From the NCBI RefSeq assembly GCF_000153485.2, contig NC_018721.1, positions 1,550,001 to 1,614,000 on the forward strand: a stretch of DNA of 64,000 nt. Reading direction: 5' to 3'. The translations under genes and the position numbers were made by a program. This document shows positions 1 through 8,687 of this stretch, piece after piece (the stretch's first letter is position 1; each line of letters begins with the position of its first letter). The notes below the pieces were generated by a model. It saw only the letters and a program-made list of their open reading frames with translations, did not search any database and was not told the DNA's origin. The stretch is from Psychroflexus torquis ATCC 700755 (lineage in GTDB: Bacteria > Bacteroidota > Bacteroidia > Flavobacteriales > Flavobacteriaceae).

Positions 1-753
1 AGTCTGAAAATCCGGAAGTGTAGCTATATAATTTACCTGACCATTTACTTTCTGATTTTTAATTTCAACGATTACTTTTGTGCCTTTTTTTATGATTTCC
101 AAGTCTTTTTGCGACAATGCCGTTTCTGCAAATAATCCTTTGCCTTGAATAATTATGGTTTCTGCTCCTGCATCAATAAGTTCTCCAACTTTTGGTAAAA
201 TATCAGAAACAATTCCGTTGGATTGAGCAATAAGTGTCGCTTGTTTAAAATCTTCATTTTTTGCATCGCTGTTGATTTTACTTTGTTCCCAATCTTTATA
301 TTTTAGATCACGGTTCAGTTTTTCTTTTTCGATATCTGTTCCCGACACCCCTCCTAATTTAAATACTTTATCAAGGTTTTGACAATATTTTTTGGCTTCT
401 AAATAGGCACTTTCAGCTTGTTTTTCTTGGTTCTTAGCTACATTTAAGGCTAAACTGAAACCTTTTGTTTCTAATTGCATCAATTTAGTGCCTTTTTTCA
501 CAAACTGATTTTTACTGACAAAAATTGATTTTACTCTCCCAGGTGTCAGAAAGCTGTAGTTGATAATTTTAGAGCTTACTATTCCAAAATATTCAATCTG
601 ACGAACTCTTTCTTTGTTTTTTAGAATTTCAATTTCAACAGGAAATTCTAGTTCTGCTATCTGTTCTTCATTTACATCATCGCAAGAAAATAGTGTAAAA
701 ATCGCAAGGAATAGCAATGAGGAAGTAAAGGGTTTTAAACTAAATGTTTTCAT
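1..753 (-). CDS. RND/HlyD-family efflux periplasmic adaptor, partial (C-terminus outside window)
   Basis: The frame is open from an ATG at 753 down to base 1 (251 codons) with no stop, so the gene is cut by the window edge. The N-terminus reads as a lipoprotein signal (hydrophobic stretch ending LFSC near residue 24). It is followed by a biotinyl/lipoyl-like segment (GRVKSIFVSKNQFVKKGTKL), a helical hairpin of about 80 residues, and the returning half-motif (AQSNGIVSDILPKVGELI). This is the layout of membrane-fusion proteins that link an inner-membrane RND pump to an outer-membrane channel. It starts 12 bp after the TolC-like gene in the same direction, so the two are probably one operon. The pump gene would be expected beyond the left edge. 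Confidence 0.85.
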   Translation of the reverse strand, partial: MKTFSLKPFTSSLLFLAIFTLFSCDDVNEEQIAELEFPVEIEILKNKERVRQIEYFGIVSSKIINYSFLTPGRVKSIFVSKNQFVKKGTKLMQLETKGFSLALNVAKNQEKQAESAYLEAKKYCQNLDKVFKLGGVSGTDIEKEKLNRDLKYKDWEQSKINSDAKNEDFKQATLIAQSNGIVSDILPKVGELIDAGAETIIIQGKGLFAETALSQKDLEIIKKGTKVIVEIKNQKVNGQVNYIATLPDFQT

Positions 754-764
754 TTTTTATTTTT

Positions 765-2132
765 TTAGTAATTAGCAATTGCGTTGTTAAAATCAATCTG
801 TGTGCACTTAAAATTATAAATGCTGTTGTATAAATTTATTTCAGCTCTGTTATAATCGTCACTTATATTTCTTAAATCAATTTGAGATATTAAACCGCTT
901 TTTGCCGTTTCAACAGCAATTTCATAAGCTTTCTTTGCTGTTTCTCCTGTTGATGTAGCTGCCTGTATGGTTTCATATTCTTCTGATAATTTCAATTCTA
1001 GATTTTGAATTTCAATAGTCATACTCATTTTGGCTTCTTGTTTTTCAAGTGAAGTAATATTAGATACTATCTTTGCCTTACTTACTTGAGATTTTCTAAA
1101 ACCACCCGAAAAGATTGGAACAGTGAGTGTTACCGCTGCATATATAATTTTATTCTGATTATCTTGAAAGGTCCATTCATCTGAACTACCAAAATAACTG
1201 TAACCTGCTCTAAAGTCTAATGTTGGATAATACTCCGCTTGCTTATTTTTAATATCTAATTCTTGCAAATAAGTATTGGCTTCCAATAATCGGTAGTCTA
1301 TCCTATTGCCAATTACATCTTCTGAATTTACTGTAGAATCTTTTAATTCATATTCTGCTAAATCGTAATCTAATACAATGTTATCCTTTGGGTTTATTCC
1401 TGCAATTAATTTTAAATTTCCTAAAAGCATTAAATAATTTCTTTTTGCTTTTAGGGAATTTGGTAATTCTTCTTCCCAGCGTATTTTAGCTTGCAACAAA
1501 TCCAATTCAGATATTAACTGATTATCATATTTATTTTTAGACGCTATGTAGTTTTCTTTTGCATGTAACTCCGATACCTGACTAATTTGGTATACATTTT
1601 TAATTAATACGGTTTGTAAGAAGGCTTTTTTAGCTTCAGCAATTATCTTGATTATCCGGTCTTCATTTTGCAATCTTCCAATGTTAGAAAACTGTCGTGC
1701 TGATTTTAAATTGTAAATATTTCTAAGGCTAAATAAGTTTTGTTCTAACAAAATATTAGCCTGAAACTCGTTATTAAAATTTGTTTTGAATCTTTGCACT
1801 ATTTGAGGAACATCACCTGTAACAGGGTCAATATTTTCAAAATCTGGAGCCTCAAAAAAGATGAATTGATCGTTTAAATTACGTTTTACTTCAGTTTGTC
1901 CATTTATCTGTGGCAATAATGCCGACATAGCCTCTTTAATTGATAAGTCTGCTAATCGACTCTCTTTTTCAGAGATTTTTATTTGCAGATTATTTTCACG
2001 AACTGTATTCACAAATGTTTCTAGATTGTAAATAGTTACATTGCTTTGCGAAAAAGAAAACTGTGAAATAAAACTTATCGTCATAATAAATAAGCTTTTA
2101 ATAAGGGTCCCTTGAATACTAAATAATTTCAT
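765..2132 (-). CDS. TolC-family outer-membrane efflux channel
   Basis: 455 residues, the usual size for TolC/OprM-type proteins. A signal peptide (about residues 1-29, ending SQFSFSQ) precedes two alternating long helical regions with the family's internal duplication (LETFVNTVRENN...; LYNSIYNFKCTQIDFNNAIANY at the C-end). A GYSYFG-type beta segment lies in the middle. It would form the outer-membrane tunnel for the adaptor encoded 12 bp downstream. It lies 177 bp after the LytTR regulator gene, in the same direction, so the regulator may control it; that link is inferred from position only. Confidence 0.88.
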   Translation of the reverse strand: MKLFSIQGTLIKSLFIMTISFISQFSFSQSNVTIYNLETFVNTVRENNLQIKISEKESRLADLSIKEAMSALLPQINGQTEVKRNLNDQFIFFEAPDFENIDPVTGDVPQIVQRFKTNFNNEFQANILLEQNLFSLRNIYNLKSARQFSNIGRLQNEDRIIKIIAEAKKAFLQTVLIKNVYQISQVSELHAKENYIASKNKYDNQLISELDLLQAKIRWEEELPNSLKAKRNYLMLLGNLKLIAGINPKDNIVLDYDLAEYELKDSTVNSEDVIGNRIDYRLLEANTYLQELDIKNKQAEYYPTLDFRAGYSYFGSSDEWTFQDNQNKIIYAAVTLTVPIFSGGFRKSQVSKAKIVSNITSLEKQEAKMSMTIEIQNLELKLSEEYETIQAATSTGETAKKAYEIAVETAKSGLISQIDLRNISDDYNRAEINLYNSIYNFKCTQIDFNNAIANY

Positions 2133-2309
2133 TTGCTCACATTGTTAAGTTTAAAACAATGCAAAGGTGCGATGCAAGAAAGAGCAAAAAAATTTAAAGG
2201 GCTTAAGGCTAAACTATAGGGATAAGAAAGTGATCTTTGGGCTATTTAGGTGTTCGCCCCATCAGTTGGGGTGAAAGGCTCCTTATACCATTAATTGATA
2301 TACAGACAG

Positions 2310-3161
2310 TTACGGTTTTGTGGTAAATTTATTAAATTCAGAAATGTAGCTTTTTGATATAGGAATTGTTAGTTCCGAAACCTGATTTAATTTTAAATTA
2401 TAACCAGATGATGTCTTTTTTGCAAGTTCGATATTGTTGGTATTTACAATGAATGACCGATGACAACGTATAATAGGGGTATTCCTGAAAGTAGGTTCCA
2501 ATTTTTTTATAGAGTTTCTTAATAAAGACTTTGACAGTACACCATTTTCTAAAAAATTAACTTCTACATAATTATCCGCAGATTGTATAAAAAGTAGATT
2601 TTCTGTTTTTAAAACTAGTTTCACAATCTCATTTTCGTCTTTAAGGGTAATGTCTGGTAAGATTTTTTCTACCGATTTATGTGTGCTATTTTCATTTTCT
2701 AAATTCTTGATTATATCTTTAATGTGAATGTAACTCACATATAAAAAATAAGGGGGGAGCATAATTAACACATACGCCAAAAGGTTGTCAAACCAAACCG
2801 TTATAAGATTTCCTGTAAAATCCTTATCTAAAACTTCAAAGACAAACCAAACTGACGCCACAAAGACTGCTTCTAAAAGAAACCAGAAAAACAAGGAAAC
2901 AACAGTAAACCTATTTATATTAAATAAAACTCTGATAACAAATTGAGATAATAGCAAGACAACAAAAGCTAAAGTCATCGCTATAAATAATTCAATAAAG
3001 ACGTCTTCCTTTGTACTTGATTTTTCGTAATATAAACCAAACGGTTCAAAAAAGTTGAGAAATACAAAAGCTATGAAAACAGAAAAGGCGACAAGATAAA
3101 ACTTTCTATTTGTAGAATTTAGGTCAATATCAGATTGTATGTATTTTCTAATCCGTTTCAA
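2310..3161 (-). CDS. LytTR DNA-binding regulator with N-terminal membrane domain
   Basis: 283 residues. Four hydrophobic segments (about residues 21-40, 53-77, 85-110 and 120-145) are followed by a linker and a C-terminal LytTR domain (about 180-280) with typical motifs (LLFIQSADNYVEVNF, IIRCHRSFIVNTNNI, LTIPISKSY). There is no receiver domain, so signalling is likely through the membrane part. The only plausible start is a TTG at 3161, because an in-frame TAA lies just upstream and the next Met is at residue 61. The same direction and position ahead of the efflux genes suggest it regulates them; this is inference. Confidence 0.8.
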   Translation of the reverse strand: MKRIRKYIQSDIDLNSTNRKFYLVAFSVFIAFVFLNFFEPFGLYYEKSSTKEDVFIELFIAMTLAFVVLLLSQFVIRVLFNINRFTVVSLFFWFLLEAVFVASVWFVFEVLDKDFTGNLITVWFDNLLAYVLIMLPPYFLYVSYIHIKDIIKNLENENSTHKSVEKILPDITLKDENEIVKLVLKTENLLFIQSADNYVEVNFLENGVLSKSLLRNSIKKLEPTFRNTPIIRCHRSFIVNTNNIELAKKTSSGYNLKLNQVSELTIPISKSYISEFNKFTTKP

Positions 3162-3437
3162 GTCAAGTTTTATGAATTACTTTTTAATATCGTAAATGTA
3201 TAGTATTATTATTATTTCTTGAGGTAGAGAATTTATACTCTTTTATAAATCAAGTAAGAAACTGCCACTTAATAACCCAAGGGAGTGTAATTTGCATAGG
3301 CTTCTTTTATTGTCCTAAAAGGGCAAAAATGGAATGGCAAAACAAAATCTTTCCAGTCAAACAATTTACTAAATATATGTTTTAATTCACGCCACAATAT
3401 TTCTAATCTATATACTATTGTTTATACGTCTGGTCTA

Positions 3438-3646
3438 ATACCAATTTAGTTTATAAATGTTGCATTGAAGTTTTGAATTATACTACGACGTAGCTCAGCT
3501 CAAGTTTTTATTTAGTTGAGGAAAAAAATACAGGCATAGCCGTAGTTACTGTAATTATTTTTGATAAAAAGCAGGAGAAAAAAGCCTGTGCTGAATTCAT
3601 ATCGGTAAAACGATTTATTGCGACATTATAAGTTTAATTTGGTATA
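3438..3646. repeat. Palindromic MITE-like element, divergent long copy
   Basis: Ends read TACCAATTTA and TTAATTTGGTA, an imperfect terminal inverted repeat. Read on the minus strand, the first half matches the 57747-57934 copy, including the extra CGTTTTACCGAT...GCACAGG segment. The second half matches the 52125-52308 copy (GAGCTACGTCGTAGTATAA), so it looks like a chimera or an intermediate of two subtypes. It lies in non-coding DNA between the LytTR gene and a transposase remnant. Confidence 0.7.
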
Positions 3647-3670
3647 AACCTATTTCGAGATTTTCTCAGG

Positions 3671-3823
3671 CTATGGTCTATTGGAAAAATCATGGCAATC
3701 TGCAGGAGTTTTCATTCTTAAAGATTTATAAGATCTACTATGATTATATTCTTTTGCAAACTGATTTAAGATACGTTGTTGGGCTTTCAAATCAAATGCT
3801 CAGTGGTTTGAAGCAAGCTGCCT
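3671..3823 (-). pseudogene. C-terminal fragment of an IS3/IS481-type transposase
   Basis: The minus strand reads ...AFDLKAQQRILNQFAKEY, then NHSRSYKSLRMKTPADCH, before a stop. This is the conserved tail of rve-type transposases (F..EYN..R.H..L.MKTPA). An in-frame TGA a few codons further upstream and the absence of the catalytic core show that it is a dead remnant. It abuts the truncated intron copy. Confidence 0.55.
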
Positions 3824-3837
3824 TTAAACCGTGTGGA

Positions 3838-4217
3838 ATACGCCCCATATCGTCCGTTATGGTCTGGACGTGCTGGGTAGTTCACTAAAAATGTCCTCAG
3901 GACATTTTCTTAAGGCTACGCCCTGTAGCTTTTGACTGGAGGTAGCAACTTCTCTGCTTGACACATTTTTTGAGGACACCTCATCGATGGTTCACTGAAG
4001 TTTATCTTGAACTTGACGAAAGGTTCAACTTCTTTACACATAACTTGCCAACCTAGTGGATTGGATTATACTTAACGCTCAATACCAAGACTATCAATCA
4101 AATCACCTTGGGGGGGTTTAGAACCATTGCCTATACAACAACTCTGATGGATTTACCATCATCTTATCTACAGCATTCAACCATTTTATTTATTGCCATG
4201 GTTAATTCTTGGCGCAC
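3838..4217 (-). mobile_element. Truncated group II intron copy (5' part only)
   Basis: On the minus strand it starts with GTGCGCC at 4217, the group II intron 5' consensus. It then runs parallel to the 5' parts of the introns at 6567-8514 and 10092-12041 (AAGAAT..ACCATGGC, GATGGTA.ATCCATCAGAG, AGTCTTGGTATTGAGCG, CAGTCAAAAGCTAC). Similarity stops near 3838, before the maturase region and domains V-VI, so the copy is dead. It shares two stem-loop insertions with the 10092-12041 copy that the maturase-encoding copy lacks. The 5' exon junction sequence (ACCATA) is the same type as at the other two copies. Confidence 0.75.
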
Positions 4218-4399
4218 TATGGTTTGGTGAGTGTAAATTATAAAATTATTTTCGGATTAAACACGAGCCGAAATTTTAAATTTTTCTTATTATCTTTTTT
4301 TATCAATAAGCCAAATTAAAAAGATTTAGCGGACTTAGTAAATGTGCCAAAACTTTGGGTTAAGCACCTAAACCCTCATTAAACATAGCCCTTGTTGGC
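4218..4399 (-). other. Gene-cassette boundary element, left half (site 3)
   Basis: This lies immediately after the DUF4062 pseudogene stop (minus direction) and before the truncated intron. It contains the core GCCAAC (4394-4399), then GGGCTATGTTTAATGAGGG, GTCCGCTAAATC, TTTGGCTTAT, TTCGGCTCGTG and TTAATCCGAAAA in fixed order. The same ordered blocks occur at 8515-8683 and 12042-12250. The matching right half is not present because the intron is truncated. Confidence 0.6.
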
Positions 4400-4784
4400 T
4401 TGAGTTCTAGTTATTATTTAGCTCCAAATTTCATTACGTACTTTAAGTATAATGTTCTACCTACATTCGTCAAAGAATACTTTCCATTATTCATGTTTTG
4501 TACAACTAATCCAAATTTTACAAGACTATAGATAAATTCATCAAATTTAGTCTCATCTTCAAACTCCCCTTTTGCTAAATCATCTTTCCATATCCAAAGG
4601 AAGTGAAGCAAATTCAGATCCTCATCACCAAGTTTTTTACGAAATTCATTAATCTCATCAACATATTCTTCAGCAACTTCTTCAGGTTTTATTTTCTCAG
4701 ATTTTAATAGTTGCTCTAACTCATAAATTGAGAGACCAATTGATTGTAATTGATCTTTGTCTTTTATTTCACTTAATTGTTTTC

Positions 4785-5865
4785 GGCTCTAGTTTAATAC
4801 AGCTATTATATGTATATTTAGATTATGAACATAGATAATCTAAAAGAGGAAATACTATCACTATCCACTCTAGATCGTGATAATCTGTTAAAGGATATTA
4901 CAGATTCACTTGAGCATAATCAATTGGTTGAGCGGGCTTCCCGTCGCCATATTTTAGATAATAAAATGGGCGGATGCCCACATTGTTTACATGAAAAATA
5001 TGTTCGTTTTGGAGTTGACAAAGGCTCGCAGCGCTATAAGTGCAAGTCTTGCAATAGAAGCTTTACTGAATATACTGGCACTTGGATGGCGGGACTTCAA
5101 AGAAAGGATATGATTTCATCTTATTTAAGTCTTATGGTTCAAGAAAAAAGTTTAGATAAAATAAGTTCAGAATTAGGCATCAATAAAAAGACAGCCTTTG
5201 ATTGGCGTCATAAGATATTAGCTTCATTCGATACTAAAAATGACGATGACCAAGACAACTTTACAGGTATTACAGAGAGTGACGAAACCTTTTTCCTAAG
5301 ATCAGAAAAAGGTATGGAGGTAAAAGATAGGGAATCAAGAAAAAGAGGCGGTAAGTCTAAAAAGAGAGGTATAAGTAAAGATCAAGTTGCGGTAATTGTA
5401 ACACAGGATAGAAAATCAACATTAGACCTTAGCGTGGCTAAACTCGGTCGAATAGGAAAAGTAGATATAGAAAATGCTATCGGTAAACGTGTTATAAAGG
5501 ATATAACCATATTGTGTAGCGATGCCCATCACAGTTATAAAGGGTTTGCCAAAGATAGCGAAACAGAGTTCCACATCGTAAATGCATCAAAAGGAGAAAG
5601 AGTAAAAGGAAAGTATCACATACAACACGTTAATTCTACTCACAATAGAGTTAAAAAATGGATTGAAAATACCTTTTGGGGAGTATCAACAAAATATCTA
5701 CAACAATATATGAATTGGTATCGAATAAAGGAAAATATAAAGTCTAGAAGCGATAGAGCCAACGCCTTTGTGGAAGAAACAATTGCTCTAGGTACATTGA
5801 AACGGTATAATCAAATCGAATCTAGATATGAAAACTTAATATCAACGCAGACCTAAACTAGAGCC
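4785..5865 (+). mobile_element. IS1595-family insertion sequence, copy 1
   Basis: The 1081-bp element has terminal inverted repeats GGCTCTAGTTTA / TAAACTAGAGCC. It is flanked by the 8-bp target duplication TTGTTTTC (4777-4784 and 5866-5873). It encodes one transposase and appears complete. It has the same length and the same encoded protein as the copy at 50543-51623. It interrupts the DUF4062 gene. Confidence 0.95.
4825..5856 (+). CDS. IS1595-family transposase (ISXO2-like)
   Basis: 343 residues. An N-terminal zinc ribbon (C51, C54, C73, C76; CPHC and CKSC) is followed by a helix-turn-helix-like region (KISSELGINKKTAFDWRHKI) and an ISXO2-type DDE domain (ESDETFF, ILCSDAHHSYKGF, HIQHVNSTHNRVKKWI). 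It catalyses cut-and-paste or copying of its own element. The frame fills the IS, starting 40 bp from the left end. The product is identical in sequence to the one encoded at 50583-51614, which suggests recent activity. Confidence 0.95.
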   Translation: MNIDNLKEEILSLSTLDRDNLLKDITDSLEHNQLVERASRRHILDNKMGGCPHCLHEKYVRFGVDKGSQRYKCKSCNRSFTEYTGTWMAGLQRKDMISSYLSLMVQEKSLDKISSELGINKKTAFDWRHKILASFDTKNDDDQDNFTGITESDETFFLRSEKGMEVKDRESRKRGGKSKKRGISKDQVAVIVTQDRKSTLDLSVAKLGRIGKVDIENAIGKRVIKDITILCSDAHHSYKGFAKDSETEFHIVNASKGERVKGKYHIQHVNSTHNRVKKWIENTFWGVSTKYLQQYMNWYRIKENIKSRSDRANAFVEETIALGTLKRYNQIESRYENLISTQT

Positions 5866-6566
5866 TTGTTTTCTTAAATCCGAATTTTCTTTAGCTAGTC
5901 TAGCTAATTCCTCGGCTAAATTTCCCGTATTTATATCTTCACTTGCTCTCACCCATCCGATTAGTTCTTTTCGTCTCTCAAATTCAGATATAGTCTCATG
6001 TACTGCCAATTTAATGTCTTTATTATCATCAAAGAATTTTATCATTTTTGCCATGACTTCTTTTCTAAATTCAGCAAGTTTATGAGGATTAATTTTCTCA
6101 ATAGCATCACTCCCTTTTTCTTTTATTTTAGCTTCATTTGCCTCATCGCTAATAACTACTGCAAAAAAGGGTTTACCTAAACTTATAGCGTATTCGTATT
6201 CAAGCTGAGTATAACTTTTACCAGTCACTGATTCTATGCTTCAATATCTTCCTCCTAGTATAAGTAAATAAACATCTGACTCTTCAATCCATCTTTTTAT
6301 TACTTTCATTTGTGATTCATCACCAGCTGTGAACAATTCCATTCCAGCAGGTATATGTCCACAGGAAAGTACTGCTTGTACAGCAGCTTGCCGTTCTTCA
6401 ATTAGATCAATAAAAGTTGATGAAATGAAGACTTGTAACTTTTTATTTTTCATTTATGTTTTTTTTGTAATACAAGTTGATATTAAATTCTGACATATTC
6501 CTCGTGATCGATCTTCAACAGAAATTTTCTTCATGAAACAATAAGCATTGCAGCTAACGTATCGAC

Positions 6567-6640
6567 ATCGAGTAGACAAGGGGAATTTCACCCCAAGCCT
6601 CTCACAGAACCGTGCTTGAAAGTCTCCCCTCACACGGCTC
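6567..6640 (-). ncRNA. Group II intron domains V and VI (copy 1)
   Basis: The minus strand carries the domain V hairpin (GAGCCGTGTGAGG, the loop, then CACGGTTC) at about 6607-6640. Domain VI follows (GGCTTGGGGTGAAATTCCCC), with the 3' splice end CTACTCGAT at 6567. The same structure occurs at 10092-10165 with a single change in the hairpin (CACGGTTC becoming CCACGGTTC). These are catalytic RNA parts and are not coding. Confidence 0.85.
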
Positions 6641-6653
6641 TTGTTGTACAAAT

Positions 6654-7916
6654 CTAAGCGATAATGTTTATCTGAGAAAAGTTCCAATGGTAAAACAAAG
6701 TAGGAAATTGCTTTCTTACCGTTGCCAACCATTTGTACCCTTTCCTAATACTGGTTTTATAACGCTTATACCTTTTCCTTGCCCACCAAACTAATCGTTT
6801 ACTTAGTAATCGAAAGACTTTTGTAAGTTCATACATCTTAAATTTACCATAGTAACGCACCCATCCCCTAATCATTGGATTAAGGTATTGTGCCACTCCT
6901 ACAATGCTTTTAAACGTAAGTTTATTTACCTTGAGTTCTTCGAGCTTGTCTGCGATTCGTTTTCTTGAACTAATACTTATAGCACAATCATAACCTAAAA
7001 ATAGCTTTCTCTTTTTCTTAGAATAAGCTGTTCTTGGTTGAAAAGAGTATCCCAAAAAATCAAATCTGACCATTGGGTGATTTTCTTTTCTTCTGTAATC
7101 TCGGCAATAGACAATTTTTGTCTTTTTAGGATGTAATTCTAATCCTACCGATTCCATTCTTTGATGTACTAATTGCAGTATTTGTTCCGCATGAGCTTTT
7201 GTATTACAGTGTAATATCACATCATCGGCATAACGAGTGAAAACTACATTTTTGTCTACCTTTTCCAACCATGTATCAAAAGCGTAATGCAGAAAAAGAT
7301 TTGCCAGTAAGGGACTGATTACTCCGCCTTGTGGCGTTCCTTTTCCTTTCCTTTGGGTCAGTTTTCCAGACTTTGTAACAACGGGTGCTTCCAGCCATCG
7401 TGTGATGTAGAGTTTAACCCAATTTTCAGGTACATGTTTCTCTACTGCAAGCATCAGTTTGTTATGGTCTATATTGTCAAAGAAACCTTTGATGTCTAAG
7501 TCAATTACCCAGTTTTTCTTCCAACAGTTCTCTCTTACCCTTGATAATGCTTGATGAGCACTTCTCTTTGGTCGATAGCCGTAAGAATTTGGACTGAATA
7601 CTAACTCTAATCTTGGTTCAAAAAACATTTTAACCACCATTTGCCCTACTCTGTCACTAATAGTGGGTATACCCAATTTACGGATTGTACCGTCTTTCTT
7701 TGATATCTCTACTTCTTTGACAGGTGGGGGGAAATAACTCCCTGATGCCATCCGATTCCAAAGTTTGTAAAGGTGTTTACTGCGGTTGGCATCAAATTCT
7801 TGCATACCAATAGCATCTATTCCCGCACTTCCTTTGTTGGAACGCACTTTTTGATAAGCCTCCCAAACCATTAGGCGACTTATCGGTATTGATTTTGTTT
7901 CATTCCATAAATTCAT
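6654..7916 (-). CDS. ltrA: Group II intron reverse transcriptase/maturase
   Basis: About 420 residues. Reverse-transcriptase motifs are clear: the fingers region (GSAGIDAIGMQEF, LGIPTISDRVGQ), catalytic FTRYADDVILH, and TPQGGVISPLLANL. They are followed by a maturase/thumb region (LNPMIRGWVRYYGKF) and a tail ending LFYHW. No HNH endonuclease domain is present. That, with the FYHW-type end, resembles maturases of introns that insert at stem-loops or attC sites. The frame is open further upstream to a TTG at 7958, but the ATG at 7916 is preceded by a GTGAGG ribosome-binding-like sequence and gives the usual N-terminus. It could also serve the ORF-less copy at 10092-12041. Confidence 0.9.
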   Translation of the reverse strand: MNLWNETKSIPISRLMVWEAYQKVRSNKGSAGIDAIGMQEFDANRSKHLYKLWNRMASGSYFPPPVKEVEISKKDGTIRKLGIPTISDRVGQMVVKMFFEPRLELVFSPNSYGYRPKRSAHQALSRVRENCWKKNWVIDLDIKGFFDNIDHNKLMLAVEKHVPENWVKLYITRWLEAPVVTKSGKLTQRKGKGTPQGGVISPLLANLFLHYAFDTWLEKVDKNVVFTRYADDVILHCNTKAHAEQILQLVHQRMESVGLELHPKKTKIVYCRDYRRKENHPMVRFDFLGYSFQPRTAYSKKKRKLFLGYDCAISISSRKRIADKLEELKVNKLTFKSIVGVAQYLNPMIRGWVRYYGKFKMYELTKVFRLLSKRLVWWARKRYKRYKTSIRKGYKWLATVRKQFPTLFYHWNFSQINIIA

Positions 7917-8514
7917 CCTCACATTTTGTAAGTTGATTCGTAAAATGCAACTGTACAACTTAACCCCTTTGCTCCAGTTTCATTACAAAACCTTCTTCAC
8001 TACTACGGATTAATCTGCCTCTGCTTATAACTTCGGTATTCTATCTCTCGATTGTTTCGATTGTATATTTCCCTTTGACTTGTAGCGAATCCTAATGCGG
8101 TAGCCTTACACAAGTCTATCATTCATAAGCAGTTTCCCAAGTTCCGTAAATAAGCCTGAATAAAGTTCTTGCCATCTGAATGACGCCAGTCTTACAGAAA
8201 ATAAATAGGTTATCTCTGTAATTAATAGTATCAATACTATTACTTTTCACTCCATATCATACTTCGTAGCTTTTGACTGGAGGTTCCTACTTCTCGACAC
8301 CTCTTCAATGGTTCACTTTAGTTCAACTCCTTTATTCGTACCTGCTAATCTCCAGGACTAGATTCTCCTAAACGCTCAATACCAAGACTATTAATCAAAG
8401 CACCTTTAGGTGGTTTAAAGCCATCGCCTATACAACGACTCTGATGGACCTACCATCATCTTAATTACAGCATTCAACCATTTTATTTATTGCCATGGTT
8501 GATTCTTGGCACAC

Positions 8515-8683
8515 TATGATTAGTACAGGAATAAAAGTGAGTTTTTGTTTCCGTTTAAGCGATTAGCCGAATCTTTTTGTTTGTTTTTATTTTTTTTTGT
8601 TTATAAGCCAAAAGACTTAGCGGACATTATAAATATACATAGACCTTAACTAAAACCCGTATTAATTATAGCCATCGTTGGCA
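8515..8683 (-). other. Gene-cassette boundary element, left half (site 1)
   Basis: It follows the LRR-TIR stop. The core GCCAACG (minus strand, 8677-8683) is followed by TGGCTATAATTAATACGGG, GTCCGCTAAGTC, TTTGGCTTAT, TTCGGCTAATCGC and TTAAACGGAAA, in the order seen at 4218-4399. Its end (CCTGTACTAATCATA) plus the sequence past the intron (TGTCGATACGTTAGC, 6551-6566) forms an imperfect inverted repeat with its beginning, about 22 matches in 30. The intron splits the right arm of that dyad. Confidence 0.6.
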
Positions 8684-8687
8684 ATAA

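Larger units (their letters stand above)
4414..6453 (-). pseudogene. DUF4062 (TIR-like) protein gene, broken by a stop codon and IS1595
   Basis: The N-terminus (KLQVFISSTFIDLIEERQAA, then GHIPAGMELF and YLLILGGRY) is a clear DUF4062 domain, a TIR/SLOG-like fold found in STAND and other suspected defence proteins. A TGA codon (6238-6240) interrupts GGRY*SIESVTGKSYTQLEYEYA, where the family usually has GGRYGSIE (GGA to TGA). The gene is interrupted a second time at 4785-5865 by IS1595. Removing the IS and one 8-bp duplication rejoins ...ENSDLRKQ to LSEIKDKDQLQSIGLS in frame and continues to the stop at 4414. The ancestral protein was about 317 residues, with a C-terminal winged-helix-like tail. 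No intact product is expected. Confidence 0.8.
6567..8514 (-). mobile_element. Group II intron with maturase ORF (copy 1)
   Basis: The minus strand begins GTGTGCC at 8514 (5' consensus) and ends CTACTCGAT at 6567 (3' consensus AY). Comparison with the 10092-12041 copy fixes both ends, since the sequences diverge exactly outside them. Domains I-III occupy about 7960-8514, the maturase ORF lies in domain IV, and domains V-VI are at 6567-6640. The 1948-bp element appears complete. It sits between the LRR-TIR gene and the DUF4062 gene, inside the right arm of a dyad boundary element, in the same orientation as those genes. Confidence 0.85.

Noticed and set aside
3673..3888. Plus-strand frame of 71 codons
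   Set aside because: It is antisense to the transposase remnant and truncated intron; no coding features.
6454..6732. Minus-strand frame of 92 codons over the end of the maturase gene
   Set aside because: It covers domains V-VI and the boundary arm in another frame; it is a shadow of intron sequence.
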